A stretch of DNA of 44,769 nucleotides from Desulfobulbaceae bacterium (GTDB taxonomy: Bacteria; Desulfobacterota; Desulfobulbia; Desulfobulbales; Desulfobulbaceae): NCBI GenBank assembly GCA_003508005.1, contig DNUE01000018.1, positions 43,940 through 88,708 of the forward strand, given 5' to 3'. Shown here in pieces: positions 15,029 through 24,032 of the stretch. The first letter of the stretch is position 1; every line of letters starts with the position of its first letter. Under the pieces are notes generated by a model. That model saw nothing but the letters and a program-made list of their open reading frames with translations, had not been told where the DNA came from and searched no databases. Made by a program: the position numbers and the translations under genes.

Positions 15029-16609
15029 TCATCTCTCCTGTCGACTCAACTTGCTGAACAGTTCCGTATTTTCCGGCCGACAAAATTCCGCAAAGCGACT
15101 CGCAAATTCTTTGCCCATCCTGTCTTGCTCAGTACCGAGACTGGTCACCAGGCCGCCGATTGCGGCAGACAGCTTCATATTCCGCCGAGAACCCGGCCGC
15201 AACCCGGAGAGATACTCCCGCAATTCGCCTTGCTGAACAGCCAGGTCGTTATACGCCCCTAGATAATCCTGCAGCTGTTTCAACTGCCTGATTGCGGGCT
15301 CCAGGGTTTTTTCCGGAAAGAGGGCAGAAAAAAATTCAAGAGTATACCGCAGCTTTTTGCCCTGAATCCGAAGACGATGATACTCCTGGTCCGGCGAAGA
15401 GGGATTGATCGCCTTGCCGGCCTTACGCATTCCGTGAAAACGGCGGCCAATGATCCTGCTGGCCAACTGGGTGACAGGCAGTCCGGAATTTTTTGTTTCC
15501 TCCGCCCCCCCGCCAGCATCGAGAAACTTCTGCCAGGCAGCCACCAGTTCACGGTATTTTCTGGATCTGAGCCGGCGAACCAGCCTCTTCCGCTCGCTCA
15601 ACCTGCGGCCGCGAAGCTCATCAAAAAACGGAACGAGCCCGGGCCGCAGTTCTTCCGGTAACCTTGCCAGATAGGCGGACTCCGCCTGCAGGTGCACATC
15701 CAGGTCGCGGGCAGGACCAGTGATTTCTCCCAGCCAGGCAAACTCTTTGCGGAAAAAGTCCGTCTCCCCGGCCGGCAGCACCTTCCTCACCTGGCTCAGA
15801 CCTGAACGGGTCCGGCGCACCGCGACCCGAAAATCGTGGAGAAACTCTGCGTCCAGGTCCTTGATCGTTCCGGACTCATTGCGCTGCATGGTCGCCAGCA
15901 GGTCACTGTAGAGGGAAACCATGGCCTGTCGGGCGGTCATTTCCGGACGAAGGTCTGGCCTGAACCTCGAGGTGTAGTCAAGGGGGGTCCTGCCGGCGCT
16001 GCGAACCCCCTGCGCAAAGAAACAAAAAGGGGCGACTGTATTCTTGATCCCGTAGTGTGCGAAAAAAAGGCTGATCTTATCGAAATCCTGATTATACCCT
16101 CTGACCCCCTGCAGGCGCAGGGTAGGTATTTCAATCTCACCGCCTTCTATCCGATGGGTCTCGACCGCAACCAGGGCCACTGTCTTGGTATCATTATTGA
16201 GAATACGCAGGCCATCCGATGCGGTTTCATTGCGGAACAGGCGTAGCAGCCTGCGATTGGCAAGGAGGGGGGCAAGAAGGGAACGGATCCTGCTGCTTTC
16301 AGGAAATTCGTGACTGAACCGCCAGCCGGGCACCCCGCCGGTATCGAGGACGGCAGTTTCCTCCGCCGAAGCACGGTTCACCAGGCGCCAGGCCGTTCGG
16401 TCATGATAGAGCAGAAAACCGCTGCTGTACAATCGCCAATCAAAGGAATCGAACCAGGTCGACACCGTCCTTTGCTGCGGTTCCGGCGCGATGACAAAGG
16501 CCTGGCCGAGGTCGGCAAACAGCGTCTTTGCCCCCAGGGAGTCCGGCAGCAGCCAGACCGTATTCCTGTCTCGCTGAAGGTCCCGCTGCCTAGGACCGGT
16601 AATCGGCAT
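15029..16609 (-). CDS. CYTH-like and CHAD domain protein
   Basis: The 526-aa product (from ATG 16609) has a diverged CYTH-like N-terminal part (about 15-190), recognised by TWFDSFDWRLYSSGFLLYHD and TKTVALVAVETHRI. A CHAD domain follows (about 225-510), with the conserved HDFRVAVRRTRS (258-269) and HRLRIQGKKLRYTLEFF (411-427). CHAD domains are histidine-rich-surface helical bundles that bind polyphosphate and localise to polyP granules; CYTH domains hydrolyse or bind triphosphates. Several catalytic CYTH acidic/basic positions are not obvious here, so the CYTH part may be only structural. Starts at 16609 and 16621 both overlap argJ slightly and both have weak ribosome sites. It ends 34 bases before the ParA-like start. 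Confidence 0.86.
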   Translation of the reverse strand: MPITGPRQRDLQRDRNTVWLLPDSLGAKTLFADLGQAFVIAPEPQQRTVSTWFDSFDWRLYSSGFLLYHDRTAWRLVNRASAEETAVLDTGGVPGWRFSHEFPESSRIRSLLAPLLANRRLLRLFRNETASDGLRILNNDTKTVALVAVETHRIEGGEIEIPTLRLQGVRGYNQDFDKISLFFAHYGIKNTVAPFCFFAQGVRSAGRTPLDYTSRFRPDLRPEMTARQAMVSLYSDLLATMQRNESGTIKDLDAEFLHDFRVAVRRTRSGLSQVRKVLPAGETDFFRKEFAWLGEITGPARDLDVHLQAESAYLARLPEELRPGLVPFFDELRGRRLSERKRLVRRLRSRKYRELVAAWQKFLDAGGGAEETKNSGLPVTQLASRIIGRRFHGMRKAGKAINPSSPDQEYHRLRIQGKKLRYTLEFFSALFPEKTLEPAIRQLKQLQDYLGAYNDLAVQQGELREYLSGLRPGSRRNMKLSAAIGGLVTSLGTEQDRMGKEFASRFAEFCRPENTELFSKLSRQER

Positions 16610-17774
16610 TGATCCTGACATAATCCAGGGAAAAATCGCAGGTATAGACCTCCGCTGTCCCCGACCCGTCCTGCAGATCAACGGTTACCGTGAAATGGTC
16701 CTGCCTGAGAACCGAGCTACAGGCCTCTTCCGCCTTGTCGCCGAGCCCTACACCATCACGGACCATCTGCACCTCATCAAAATAGATTGCCACCCGGTCG
16801 GGATCCAAGTAGCAGCCCGAACGGCCCAGGGCGGCGATAATCCGTCCCCAGTTCGCATCTTCGCCGAAAAAGGCTGTCTTGACCAGGGAAGAATTGGCAA
16901 TGGTCTGGGCAGCGCGCATGGCGCCCTCATCGTCCCGCGCGCCGACAACCCTGACAGTCACCAGCTTGGTCGCCCCCTCACCATCGGCCACGATCTGGAG
17001 CGCCAGGTCCTTGAACATGGCCATGACCGCCGCGGCAAAGGACTCCCTGCCGTCGGGATTGTCTTCGTCAATCCAGCGGTTGCCCGCAGCACCGTTGGCC
17101 AGGGCCAGAACCATGTCGTTGGTGCTGGTGTCTCCGTCCACGGTGATCCGGTTGAAGGTTCCGTCCACTGAAGTCCGAATGATCGCCTGCAGCTCAGGAT
17201 ACACGATCTGCGCATCGGTCATTAGAAAACAGAGCATGGTGGCCATGTCGGGCATGATCATGCCCGACCCCTTGGCGATGGCAAGCAGCGAAACCTCAGT
17301 CCCGTCGATGTTGATCTGGCGAAAGGAGGACTTGGGCACGGTATCAGTGGTCATGATCGCCCGGGCTACATCATCGAAACCATCTGCGGCCAGACTGGCG
17401 ACCAGGCGAGGAACAGCCTCTTCAAAAGGTTTGAGGTCCAGCGCTTGGCCTATGACGCCGGTAGAGGCCACTTGGACCAGGCCTTCGTCCATGCCCAACT
17501 GCCGGGCCACCATGGCGCTGGTTTCCCTTGCCATCCGCTTCCCCTCATTGCCGGTGCAAGCGTTGGCATTGCCGCTGTTTACCAGGACCGCCTGAGCCTG
17601 GCCCTTGCCCAGACGTTCCATGTCCAGAAGCAGTGGCGCCGCCTTGACCTTGTTGGTTGTGAAAACACCGGCTGCCACTGCCGGAACCTCGGAGAAAATC
17701 AGACCGAGATCGAGCCTGTCCTGATAGCGGATGCCGGCCTTGACTGCGGCGGCGGTGAATCCCTTGATCTGCAT
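16590..17774 (-). CDS. argJ: Bifunctional glutamate N-acetyltransferase/ornithine acetyltransferase
   Basis: The 394-aa length is normal for ArgJ. The autocatalytic cleavage motif KGSGMIMPDMATML (168-181) is present with Thr179 as the nucleophile that starts the beta chain. STGVIG (104-109) forms the oxyanion-hole region, and NSGNANACTG (66-75) is conserved. ArgJ transfers the acetyl group from N-acetylornithine to glutamate in arginine biosynthesis; bacterial ArgJ may also use acetyl-CoA. The 3' end overlaps the start of the CHAD gene by about 20 bases, an unexpected coupling. No other arginine genes are present in the window. Confidence 0.96.
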   Translation of the reverse strand: MQIKGFTAAAVKAGIRYQDRLDLGLIFSEVPAVAAGVFTTNKVKAAPLLLDMERLGKGQAQAVLVNSGNANACTGNEGKRMARETSAMVARQLGMDEGLVQVASTGVIGQALDLKPFEEAVPRLVASLAADGFDDVARAIMTTDTVPKSSFRQINIDGTEVSLLAIAKGSGMIMPDMATMLCFLMTDAQIVYPELQAIIRTSVDGTFNRITVDGDTSTNDMVLALANGAAGNRWIDEDNPDGRESFAAAVMAMFKDLALQIVADGEGATKLVTVRVVGARDDEGAMRAAQTIANSSLVKTAFFGEDANWGRIIAALGRSGCYLDPDRVAIYFDEVQMVRDGVGLGDKAEEACSSVLRQDHFTVTVDLQDGSGTAEVYTCDFSLDYVRINADYRS

Positions 17775-18085
17775 AAAAAACTCTGGTGCCCCTGATGCGT
17801 TGCGGGAAATAGCGTCTGAAAAAATTCAGTCGTATTATTCATTTTACCAGAAAAATGTCTTCAAGAAAACATTGAGAATTCAGGAGTGACACATTTTTGC
17901 CTTCCTGACCACAAGGAATCACTCGCCGCCCCCGGCAAGTCCCGGAAAAGGAAAGACATCAACCATGAAAAAAAATGCATCAGGGGAACGGTGGAATGAC
18001 GGAACTCCAAAGACAAGACCAAGGCAGAGAGATACGACTGGCCTGGCCGGAGCCGAACGGTTCCGGCCAGGTTGCAAACTGCGTC
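17775..18085. other. Intergenic region upstream of argJ
   Basis: About 310 bases. It should hold the argJ promoter (minus strand) and the end of the comEA-like transcript. A perfect 12-bp stem with loop GAAC occurs at 18043-18070. A 49-codon plus-strand frame from 17965 overlaps the comEA-like gene in antisense and has no family resemblance. Confidence 0.45.
18043..18070 (-). terminator. Stable hairpin after the ComEA-like gene
   Basis: CTGGCCGGAGCC and GGTTCCGGCCAG form a 12-bp stem (one G-U pair) with a 4-base loop, 15 bases after the stop codon of the leftward gene. No U-run follows on that strand, so it may protect the 3' end rather than terminate by itself. Confidence 0.4.
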
Positions 18086-18340
18086 CTATTTGCCTACCTC
18101 GATCTCGCTACTGATTTTTTCATAGAGCTTATCACCGATACCTTGAACATTTTTCAAATCTTCGGCTGATTTGAACTTACCTTTCTCCTCCCGGTATTTC
18201 ACAATGGCTTCAGCCTTGGCCTGCCCGACACCGGGAAGCGCCTCAAGCTCCGCCACGGTGGCGGAATTAATATTGACCTTGGCGAAAACAGACGTGGCGA
18301 AAATAAGCAGCAGGACAACCGAATAAAACAACCTTTTCAT
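18086..18340 (-). CDS. ComEA-like helix-hairpin-helix protein, secreted
   Basis: The 84-aa product starts MKRLFYSVVLLLIFATSVFA, a clear signal peptide with AFA-type cleavage, then VNINSATVAELEALPGVGQAKAEAI with two helix-hairpin-helix motifs (PGVGQ, VQGIGDK). These single-domain ComEA proteins bind double-stranded DNA in the periplasm during DNA uptake. The ATG at 18340 has GGGAGG five bases upstream; a longer frame from 18388 has no such site. It stands alone with no competence genes nearby. The family assignment is strong; a role in transformation here is inferred from homologues. Confidence 0.9.
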   Translation of the reverse strand: MKRLFYSVVLLLIFATSVFAKVNINSATVAELEALPGVGQAKAEAIVKYREEKGKFKSAEDLKNVQGIGDKLYEKISSEIEVGK

Positions 18341-18570
18341 ACCTACCTCCCATTGAATGATTAAAAAACGAACTGGTTTTATAATCAATTAAAGTTTATT
18401 CTAAAAAAAGTCAAACAGAAAATAATAATGCTGTTATTTTTAATCTAACTCAATGGGAGAATACTGATCAAGAAAAGGATCAAACTGTTTCTATTTCCGG
18501 GACATGGGGGGATTAATCGTGCACGGGGCAAGATGATGCACAGATACTATCTGGAAATAAAATACCCTCC

Positions 18571-18598
18571 GCAGCAAGAAGAAACCGGGACCGGTTTC
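18571..18598 (-). terminator. Possible terminator of the ABC exporter operon
   Basis: On the minus strand GAAACCGG-TC-CCGGTTTC (18598-18581) forms a hairpin, followed by TTCTTGCT. It begins 5 bases after the stop codon of the second exporter subunit. The U-run is interrupted. Confidence 0.5.
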
Positions 18599-18603
18599 GA
18601 TCC

Positions 18604-20415
18604 TCAGTCGCCGTCCTGGTCGTTGCCCGCAGCCTGCAAATCAAGGAGGACAAGGTTGTGATAGATGCCGCCCTTCTCCATCAGCTGGCCATGGGTCCCT
18701 TCCTCGCGAATCCTGCCTCCTTCCATAACCACTATCCGGTCCGCCCTGCGCACCGTGGACAGCCTGTGGGCGATGACCAGGGAGGTTCTGTTCCGGAAAC
18801 TTGCCGCCACCGTCTGCTCCAGGATGTTCTCGGTGATGGTGTCCACCGAGGCGGTGGCCTCGTCCAACAAGAGTACCGCCGGATCGCGGCAGAGGACCCG
18901 GGCAAAGGCGAGCAGCTGCTTTTCCCCGCCCGACAGCTCCAGATTGCCTTCGCCGATCCGGGTGTCCAGCCCGGCAGGCAGGCCGGCGACGAAGGCAGCC
19001 ATCCCGGTCCTGTTGATGATCTCCTCCACCCGCACGCGGCTGACGCCGGTTTCCAGAACAATGTTGGCAAGCAGGGTGTCAGGGAGGATAAAAACATCCT
19101 GCATGACCACCCCGACGATGGTACGCAGGTCCTGCACGGTGTATTGCCGAAGATCTACGCCGTCCAAGAGGATCCTGCCCTGCTGCGGGTCATGAAACCT
19201 GATCAGCAGGTTGAAGAGCGTACTCTTGCCCGCCCCGGTTGCCCCCACCACCGCCACTGTCTCTCCTGGACTGACGGTCAGATTGATATCGCGCAGGATC
19301 TGCTGCCCCGGTCCGTAGCTGAAACCCACCCGATCAAAGACAATGGCGCCCCGCACCACCTCGGGTATGACCGGAACCTCCGGCGAGCAGATCTCCGCCC
19401 TGGTATCCAGCAGGTCAAAAATCCGTTCCGCCGAAGCCATGGCCGACTGGACAATGGAATATTTCTGGGACAGTTCGCGCATGGGCTGGAAGAACAGGCG
19501 CATGTAGGAGAGAAAGGCGACCAGTTCGCCCAGGGTCAATTCCTTTCTGATGACCTCGCCTCCGCCGTACCAGACTATAAGGGCGATGGCCAGGGAACTC
19601 ATGAATTCGGTCAGTGGCATGAAGATGCCAAAGAGACGGATCTGGCCCATGGTTTGCGCAAAATACCCTTCACTCAACGCCCTGAACCTGCGGAGGCTGT
19701 CCGTCTGCCGGGCAAAGAGCTGGATGATACTGAGTCCCGAGATCGACTCCTGAAGAAAGCTGTTGAGACGGGCCAGCTGCCGGCGGATGGCTCTGAACTG
19801 GGTTCGGGCTAGCCGCGAGAAGACGATGGTGATGTACAGGGAGAGCGGAACAAACAGGACCATCAGCATGGCCAACCGGAAGTTCATCAGAAAAAGCAGC
19901 ACCAGGATGCCCGCCATTTTCAGAAAATCATTGAACAGGGTGACCATCACCGAAGTGAACATCTCGTACATGTTCTGGATATCGTTGGTCAGACGGGTAA
20001 CCAGCCGGCCCACAGGGTTCTTGTTGAAGAAGGCGAGATCAAGCTCCAGCAGGCGGGCGAAAAGGTCGCCGCGCATGGCGTGCATGATGGACTGACCGAC
20101 CCGCTCCAGGACCACTACCTGCAGGAAGCCGGCGAGGAAAACGGCAGCCACCGCCAGGGCGTAGCCGATGGTGACCAAGGCCAGCCCATCCAGGCGGGTT
20201 GCCGCGGGCAGGTCCGTTGCCATGAGATGGCGGTCGATACCGATCTGCATCAGCCGTGGCAGGGCCAGTGTGCCCACAGTCACGAGGAGGGAGAGGAGCA
20301 CGGCCAGGGACAGGCCAGGAACGTGGCTGGCGCTGTAGCGAAGTATTCGCTGCCAGATGCGGTGCTCAGCGAGCGAGCCGGTCCAGCCCTCTTCATCGTA
20401 GCCGAAGTTGTGCAT
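18604..20415 (-). CDS. ABC exporter half-transporter, catalytic subunit (MdlB/TM288-like)
   Basis: The 603-aa protein fuses a six-helix exporter domain (about 30-320) to an ATP-binding domain. Motifs: Walker A GATGAGKST (391-399), signature LSGGEKQ (494-500), Walker B LLLDEAT (515-521) with catalytic Glu519, and switch His550 in IAHRLS. It starts 27 bases after its partner gene, whose ATPase site is degenerate, so the two should form a heterodimeric type IV ABC exporter with one active site. Substrates of MdlAB/TM287-288-type exporters are varied (drugs, lipids) and cannot be told from sequence. A hairpin 5 bases after the stop may end the transcript. Confidence 0.9.
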   Translation of the reverse strand: MHNFGYDEEGWTGSLAEHRIWQRILRYSASHVPGLSLAVLLSLLVTVGTLALPRLMQIGIDRHLMATDLPAATRLDGLALVTIGYALAVAAVFLAGFLQVVVLERVGQSIMHAMRGDLFARLLELDLAFFNKNPVGRLVTRLTNDIQNMYEMFTSVMVTLFNDFLKMAGILVLLFLMNFRLAMLMVLFVPLSLYITIVFSRLARTQFRAIRRQLARLNSFLQESISGLSIIQLFARQTDSLRRFRALSEGYFAQTMGQIRLFGIFMPLTEFMSSLAIALIVWYGGGEVIRKELTLGELVAFLSYMRLFFQPMRELSQKYSIVQSAMASAERIFDLLDTRAEICSPEVPVIPEVVRGAIVFDRVGFSYGPGQQILRDINLTVSPGETVAVVGATGAGKSTLFNLLIRFHDPQQGRILLDGVDLRQYTVQDLRTIVGVVMQDVFILPDTLLANIVLETGVSRVRVEEIINRTGMAAFVAGLPAGLDTRIGEGNLELSGGEKQLLAFARVLCRDPAVLLLDEATASVDTITENILEQTVAASFRNRTSLVIAHRLSTVRRADRIVVMEGGRIREEGTHGQLMEKGGIYHNLVLLDLQAAGNDQDGD

Positions 20416-20441
20416 GATTCAGACCTGCGCCACGGATAGAA

Positions 20442-22262
20442 TCATTGTCCCAGGACCTCCGCATTACCGGGAGCTGAACGCGCACCTTCCCGGGCCTGTT
20501 TCGCATGCATGCTCCGGTAGAAGGCACTTCTGGCGAGCAGGTCCTGGTGCTGGCCCCGGTCTGCGACCTCGCCCTGCTCCAGGATAATGATCTCGTCGGT
20601 TTCCGAAAGGAGCTTGATCCGCTGGGAGACGATAAGGATCAGCTGCCGCCGTCCCGAAGTGCGCATGGCCCGGAGGACCTGGTGCTCGGTTTCCACATCC
20701 AGGGCGGCCAGGGCGTCATCAACAATCAGCACCGGCCGGTTGCTGATCAGGGCGCGGGCCAGGGCCAGGCGCTGGCGCTGACCTCCGGACAGGGTTACCC
20801 CCCGCTCGCCGATAACCGTCTCATAGCCTTGGGGAAGAGCGAGGATTTCCTCATGGATGGATGCGGCGCGGGCGGCAGCTTCCATTTGCGCCGGTGTTGC
20901 TTCCGGAAGGCCATAGGCGATGTTTGCGGCGATGGTCTCAGAAAAGAGTACCGCATCCTGGCCGACATAGGCGATCCGGCTCCGTACCTCGTCAAGGGAC
21001 ATGGTGTTGACATCCCGGCCGTTCATGAAAAGGGTTCGGTCCGGCACCGGGTAGAGCCGTACCAGGAGCTTGGCCAAGGTTGACTTGCCGCAGCCGGTCC
21101 GGCCCGTGATGCCGTATACCCCCGGAGCCAGTTCAAGGGAAATATCGCGCAGAGCCGGATGGGCGGCCTGGCTGTAGGTAAAGGTCAGGTGGTCCAGACG
21201 GAACGACGGCACCGCCGGAACAGGGGTTTCGGTTTCCGGGAGGTCCTGCAGCACGGGCGCCGTGGTCACCAGGTTATGGATGCGCTTGAGCGAGGTCAGG
21301 CCCCGCTGGGTCAGGCTGATGACCCAGCCGATGGCCATCATCGGCCAGACCAGCATGGCGAGATAGGTAACCACCGCAACAAAGTCACCAAGGGATATGG
21401 TCCCTTGGATGGCAAAACGGCCGCCGAAATAGAGGACCATGAGCATGCCCAGGTTGCCTACCAGTGTCGCCAGAGGCGCCAGCAGTCCCTGGATCACCGC
21501 TACTCTGATATTGCTGCGGACATACTGCCGCCCCAGTTTCTCGAACTCATTGCGCTGCAGCCCCTCCATAGTGTAGGCCTTGAGCAAACGGATGGAAACC
21601 AGCGCGCTGCGGACAAACTCCGTGAGCAGGGAAAACTGCTCCTGCACCAGGTTGAAGCGATTGTGCAGGCGCCCGGTGAGGATCATGGTGGAGACGGCGA
21701 GAAGCGGCATCGGCAGCAGGGCCAGCAGGGTCAGAGGAATGTTGATATAGAGCATGAAACCGATGGCCGCCGAGGTCATGACCACGGCATCAACCGCCGA
21801 AACCAGGCCGAGGCCGCAAGCCATCTGCACCGCCGCCAGGTCGTTGCTGACATGGGCCATGATGTCGCCGGTGGTGTGCTTCTCAAAAAACGGCCGGTCC
21901 ATTTTGAGGACATGGGCATAAATCCGGTTGCGGACATCGCGCTCCACTAGGCGGGAAAAACCGATGATCAGATAGCGCCAGCAGAAACGGAGCAGGGCCG
22001 CGGCAACTGCGGCGGCCACTATCAACGTGCTGATTCCGGCCAGGGAATGCTGGCTGGCGGTGCCAGCGGACAGGCTGTCAACGGCGGTTTTCAAAAACCT
22101 GGGGATGAGGAGTTGCAGCAGGTCCACCCCGGCCAGCGAAACGAAGCCCAGCAGCAGCCTGATCCCGTACCGGGAGAAGAGAGGCAGGAGCAATGCCTGC
22201 ACCGAGCGCAGCTGGCCGTTGCCGACGGCGGGAGTTGAGTCCTCCCGGACACGGCCCGTCAT
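20442..22262 (-). CDS. ABC exporter half-transporter, degenerate-site subunit (MdlA/TM287-like)
   Basis: The 606-aa protein has an exporter membrane domain (about 25-325) and an ATPase domain. Walker A GRTGCGKST (387-395) and signature LSGGQRQ (491-497) are intact. The Walker B end is VLIVDDA (511-517), with Asp516 where Glu is needed for hydrolysis, and the switch position reads VSQRIK with Gln547 instead of His. This double change is the pattern of TM287-like partners in heterodimeric exporters. It pairs with the next gene, which keeps Glu and His. The start is GTG- or ATG-type within a region 103 bases from the J-domain gene, so it may share that transcript. Confidence 0.88.
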   Translation of the reverse strand: MTGRVREDSTPAVGNGQLRSVQALLLPLFSRYGIRLLLGFVSLAGVDLLQLLIPRFLKTAVDSLSAGTASQHSLAGISTLIVAAAVAAALLRFCWRYLIIGFSRLVERDVRNRIYAHVLKMDRPFFEKHTTGDIMAHVSNDLAAVQMACGLGLVSAVDAVVMTSAAIGFMLYINIPLTLLALLPMPLLAVSTMILTGRLHNRFNLVQEQFSLLTEFVRSALVSIRLLKAYTMEGLQRNEFEKLGRQYVRSNIRVAVIQGLLAPLATLVGNLGMLMVLYFGGRFAIQGTISLGDFVAVVTYLAMLVWPMMAIGWVISLTQRGLTSLKRIHNLVTTAPVLQDLPETETPVPAVPSFRLDHLTFTYSQAAHPALRDISLELAPGVYGITGRTGCGKSTLAKLLVRLYPVPDRTLFMNGRDVNTMSLDEVRSRIAYVGQDAVLFSETIAANIAYGLPEATPAQMEAAARAASIHEEILALPQGYETVIGERGVTLSGGQRQRLALARALISNRPVLIVDDALAALDVETEHQVLRAMRTSGRRQLILIVSQRIKLLSETDEIIILEQGEVADRGQHQDLLARSAFYRSMHAKQAREGARSAPGNAEVLGQ

Positions 22263-22365
22263 GGGTTGTCGGAATCGTCACAATACGATTCCGACGCGGG
22301 CAATCTCGCAAACCTATTGAAATAATAATTGCAGATGGCCGCCGTTTGTCCTTTTCGCGGACTTA

Positions 22366-23469
22366 TCATGGTTTTCCTGCCTTGGTCCGCAGCATTTCCT
22401 GATAGGCATCGGCCAGGGCAACAAATTGCTCATGGTTGCCTCCCCGGTCCGGATGCAGTTTCCTGGCCTTCTGCCGAAAAAGCCTCTTCAGCTCCTTCCT
22501 GCCCAGGGCGGACAACTCGGCGCTGCTGATGCCAAAGACCGTGGCGGCGGCGGACAGGCTCACCCTCCTGCCCGACCTCGGCGGTGTATGGCGGCGGGAA
22601 TCCATGAAGCTGCGGAGATACTCCTCCCAGCCGCTGCGGGCCGGGAAGGCGTAATCAAAATACATAATCAGGTAGCGCACCAGGTATTCGGGCAGCCGCC
22701 CCGTTCGCTCCACGCCCGACCAGAAATGCGGATCACTGTCCAGCCGGCAGAACTGGCGCATAAAATATTCGTCCAATTTTTCCTCGTCCAGGGCCTCGGG
22801 CATGTTTGGGGCGTAACTCTCGGTAAAAAACCGCTGCAGGTCAAAAATGGTGGAGATGTAGCGTTTGTATTCCCAGGGTCTGAGCACTTGCTCCTGCTCC
22901 AGGAAATATTGTTCCAACTCGTCCCTGGACTTGTCGAGCAAGACCCGGTACAGGACCGCGCAGCTGTTCAACCGGCGCTGGTCCGTCTGACCGAACCGGA
23001 GAAAATGGATCCGCCGCCGATCAAACTCATGGGTTTCCGCAACGATCTTCTGGCGCACCTGGGGCGAAACCGGCTGCCATCTGCGGTACTGGTGCCGGTC
23101 GGCAAAGGACTCGATGCGTGCGCGGACGCGAGGATCGAGAAAGGGGAAAAACAGACGCTCCAGGACAAAGGGATCTGGGTCAAGCCCGCGACTGCGCAGG
23201 CTGTCGACAACCCAGTCGTCGATGGAAAACGCGCTGCCGGTTGCATAGTGAATAAATCGCTGCGGGGTGGAACCGAGGTCAAGAAGGTCCCTGCTGCGCA
23301 GGCACGCCCCATCCCGATAGGTTTCCCTGATAATGAAGCTGATATGGTTGCGCACTCTGCGCCGGGCAAGATACATGAGACAGTATCGTCCCGGTTGCCC
23401 GGGACCTAAATTTGCATGGATATCAGTGTTGATTTCTACTGGCAGCGCCTCAGAGTTGCCTTTTTCCAT
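22366..23469 (-). CDS. Large protein with C-terminal J domain
   Basis: The 367-aa product ends in a J domain (about 305-362) with the Hsp70-activating HPD tripeptide at 339-341 in QKARKLHPDRGGNHEQF. The first 300 residues are helical, rich in Arg, Tyr and Phe, and not recognised; they include RRVRNHISFIIRETYRDGA and a long DELEQYFLEQEQVLRPWEYKRY segment. The ATG at 23469 has AGGTG at five bases upstream. DnaJ normally carries its J domain at the N-terminus; a C-terminal J domain suggests that the large N-terminal part selects a client for DnaK. There is no signal peptide. It lies between the response regulator gene and the ABC exporter pair. Confidence 0.75.
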   Translation of the reverse strand: MEKGNSEALPVEINTDIHANLGPGQPGRYCLMYLARRRVRNHISFIIRETYRDGACLRSRDLLDLGSTPQRFIHYATGSAFSIDDWVVDSLRSRGLDPDPFVLERLFFPFLDPRVRARIESFADRHQYRRWQPVSPQVRQKIVAETHEFDRRRIHFLRFGQTDQRRLNSCAVLYRVLLDKSRDELEQYFLEQEQVLRPWEYKRYISTIFDLQRFFTESYAPNMPEALDEEKLDEYFMRQFCRLDSDPHFWSGVERTGRLPEYLVRYLIMYFDYAFPARSGWEEYLRSFMDSRRHTPPRSGRRVSLSAAATVFGISSAELSALGRKELKRLFRQKARKLHPDRGGNHEQFVALADAYQEMLRTKAGKP

Positions 23470-23659
23470 TGTCACCTGCCGAGCACCGCAGACTCGGCCG
23501 AACAGAGAATTTGCTCTGTCCGGGCGAAACGACTTGTCAAATTCCCGGCCGGATCGAGGGGCGCAGGCGGTCCGCAGGACCAACAGTGTTATGCATACGG
23601 TCTTTGTCTGCTCTCCGGCAAATGATAGCCCGGGCAAACAAAGGAAAGGAACAACCCGA

Positions 23660-24031
23660 TCATCTGCCCGGCCCCAGCATCTCCCTGACCGTATCCACAA
23701 TCTCCTGCACATCGAAGGGCTTACTGAATACCTTGTCCGCACCCAATTCAAGGGCGGCCGGCAGGTATGCCTCGGGTCCGATGCGGCCACCGCCGGAGAT
23801 GGCGATAATTTTGATCCCCCCGTAATCTTTCTTCAGCCTGGAAATGGTCTCCAGCCCCTCCTGTTCGGGCATGATCAGGTCGGTGATAACCAGATCGGCG
23901 GGAGTCGCTCTCTGGAGTCGCATGGCCACCTTGCCGTTTTCCGCCACCATGACCTCAAAACCTGCCCAATGCATCATCTGCTCGAGAAGCACCCGAATCT
24001 GTTCATCATCGTCAATAATCAGGACCCGCAT
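23660..24031 (-). CDS. Single-domain response regulator
   Basis: The 123-aa product is a receiver domain alone. It has the acidic cluster DDD (8-10), phosphoacceptor Asp51 in LVITDLIMPEQEG, Ser79 in IAISGGG and Lys104 in FSKPF. It starts one base after the stop codon of the hybrid histidine kinase, with GGAG upstream, so it is its likely phosphorylation partner. With no output domain it should act by protein contact or serve in a phosphorelay together with the kinase's own receiver. The GGG after Ser79 (ISGGGR) is a subfamily feature seen in many deltaproteobacterial regulators. Confidence 0.92.
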   Translation of the reverse strand: MRVLIIDDDEQIRVLLEQMMHWAGFEVMVAENGKVAMRLQRATPADLVITDLIMPEQEGLETISRLKKDYGGIKIIAISGGGRIGPEAYLPAALELGADKVFSKPFDVQEIVDTVREMLGPGR

Positions 24032-24032
24032 G

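Noticed and set aside
17965..18114. Small plus-strand frame (49 codons) starting MKKNASGERW
   Set aside because: It overlaps the comEA-like gene in antisense, and the AAGGA-like sequence is 11 bases from the start; no family match.
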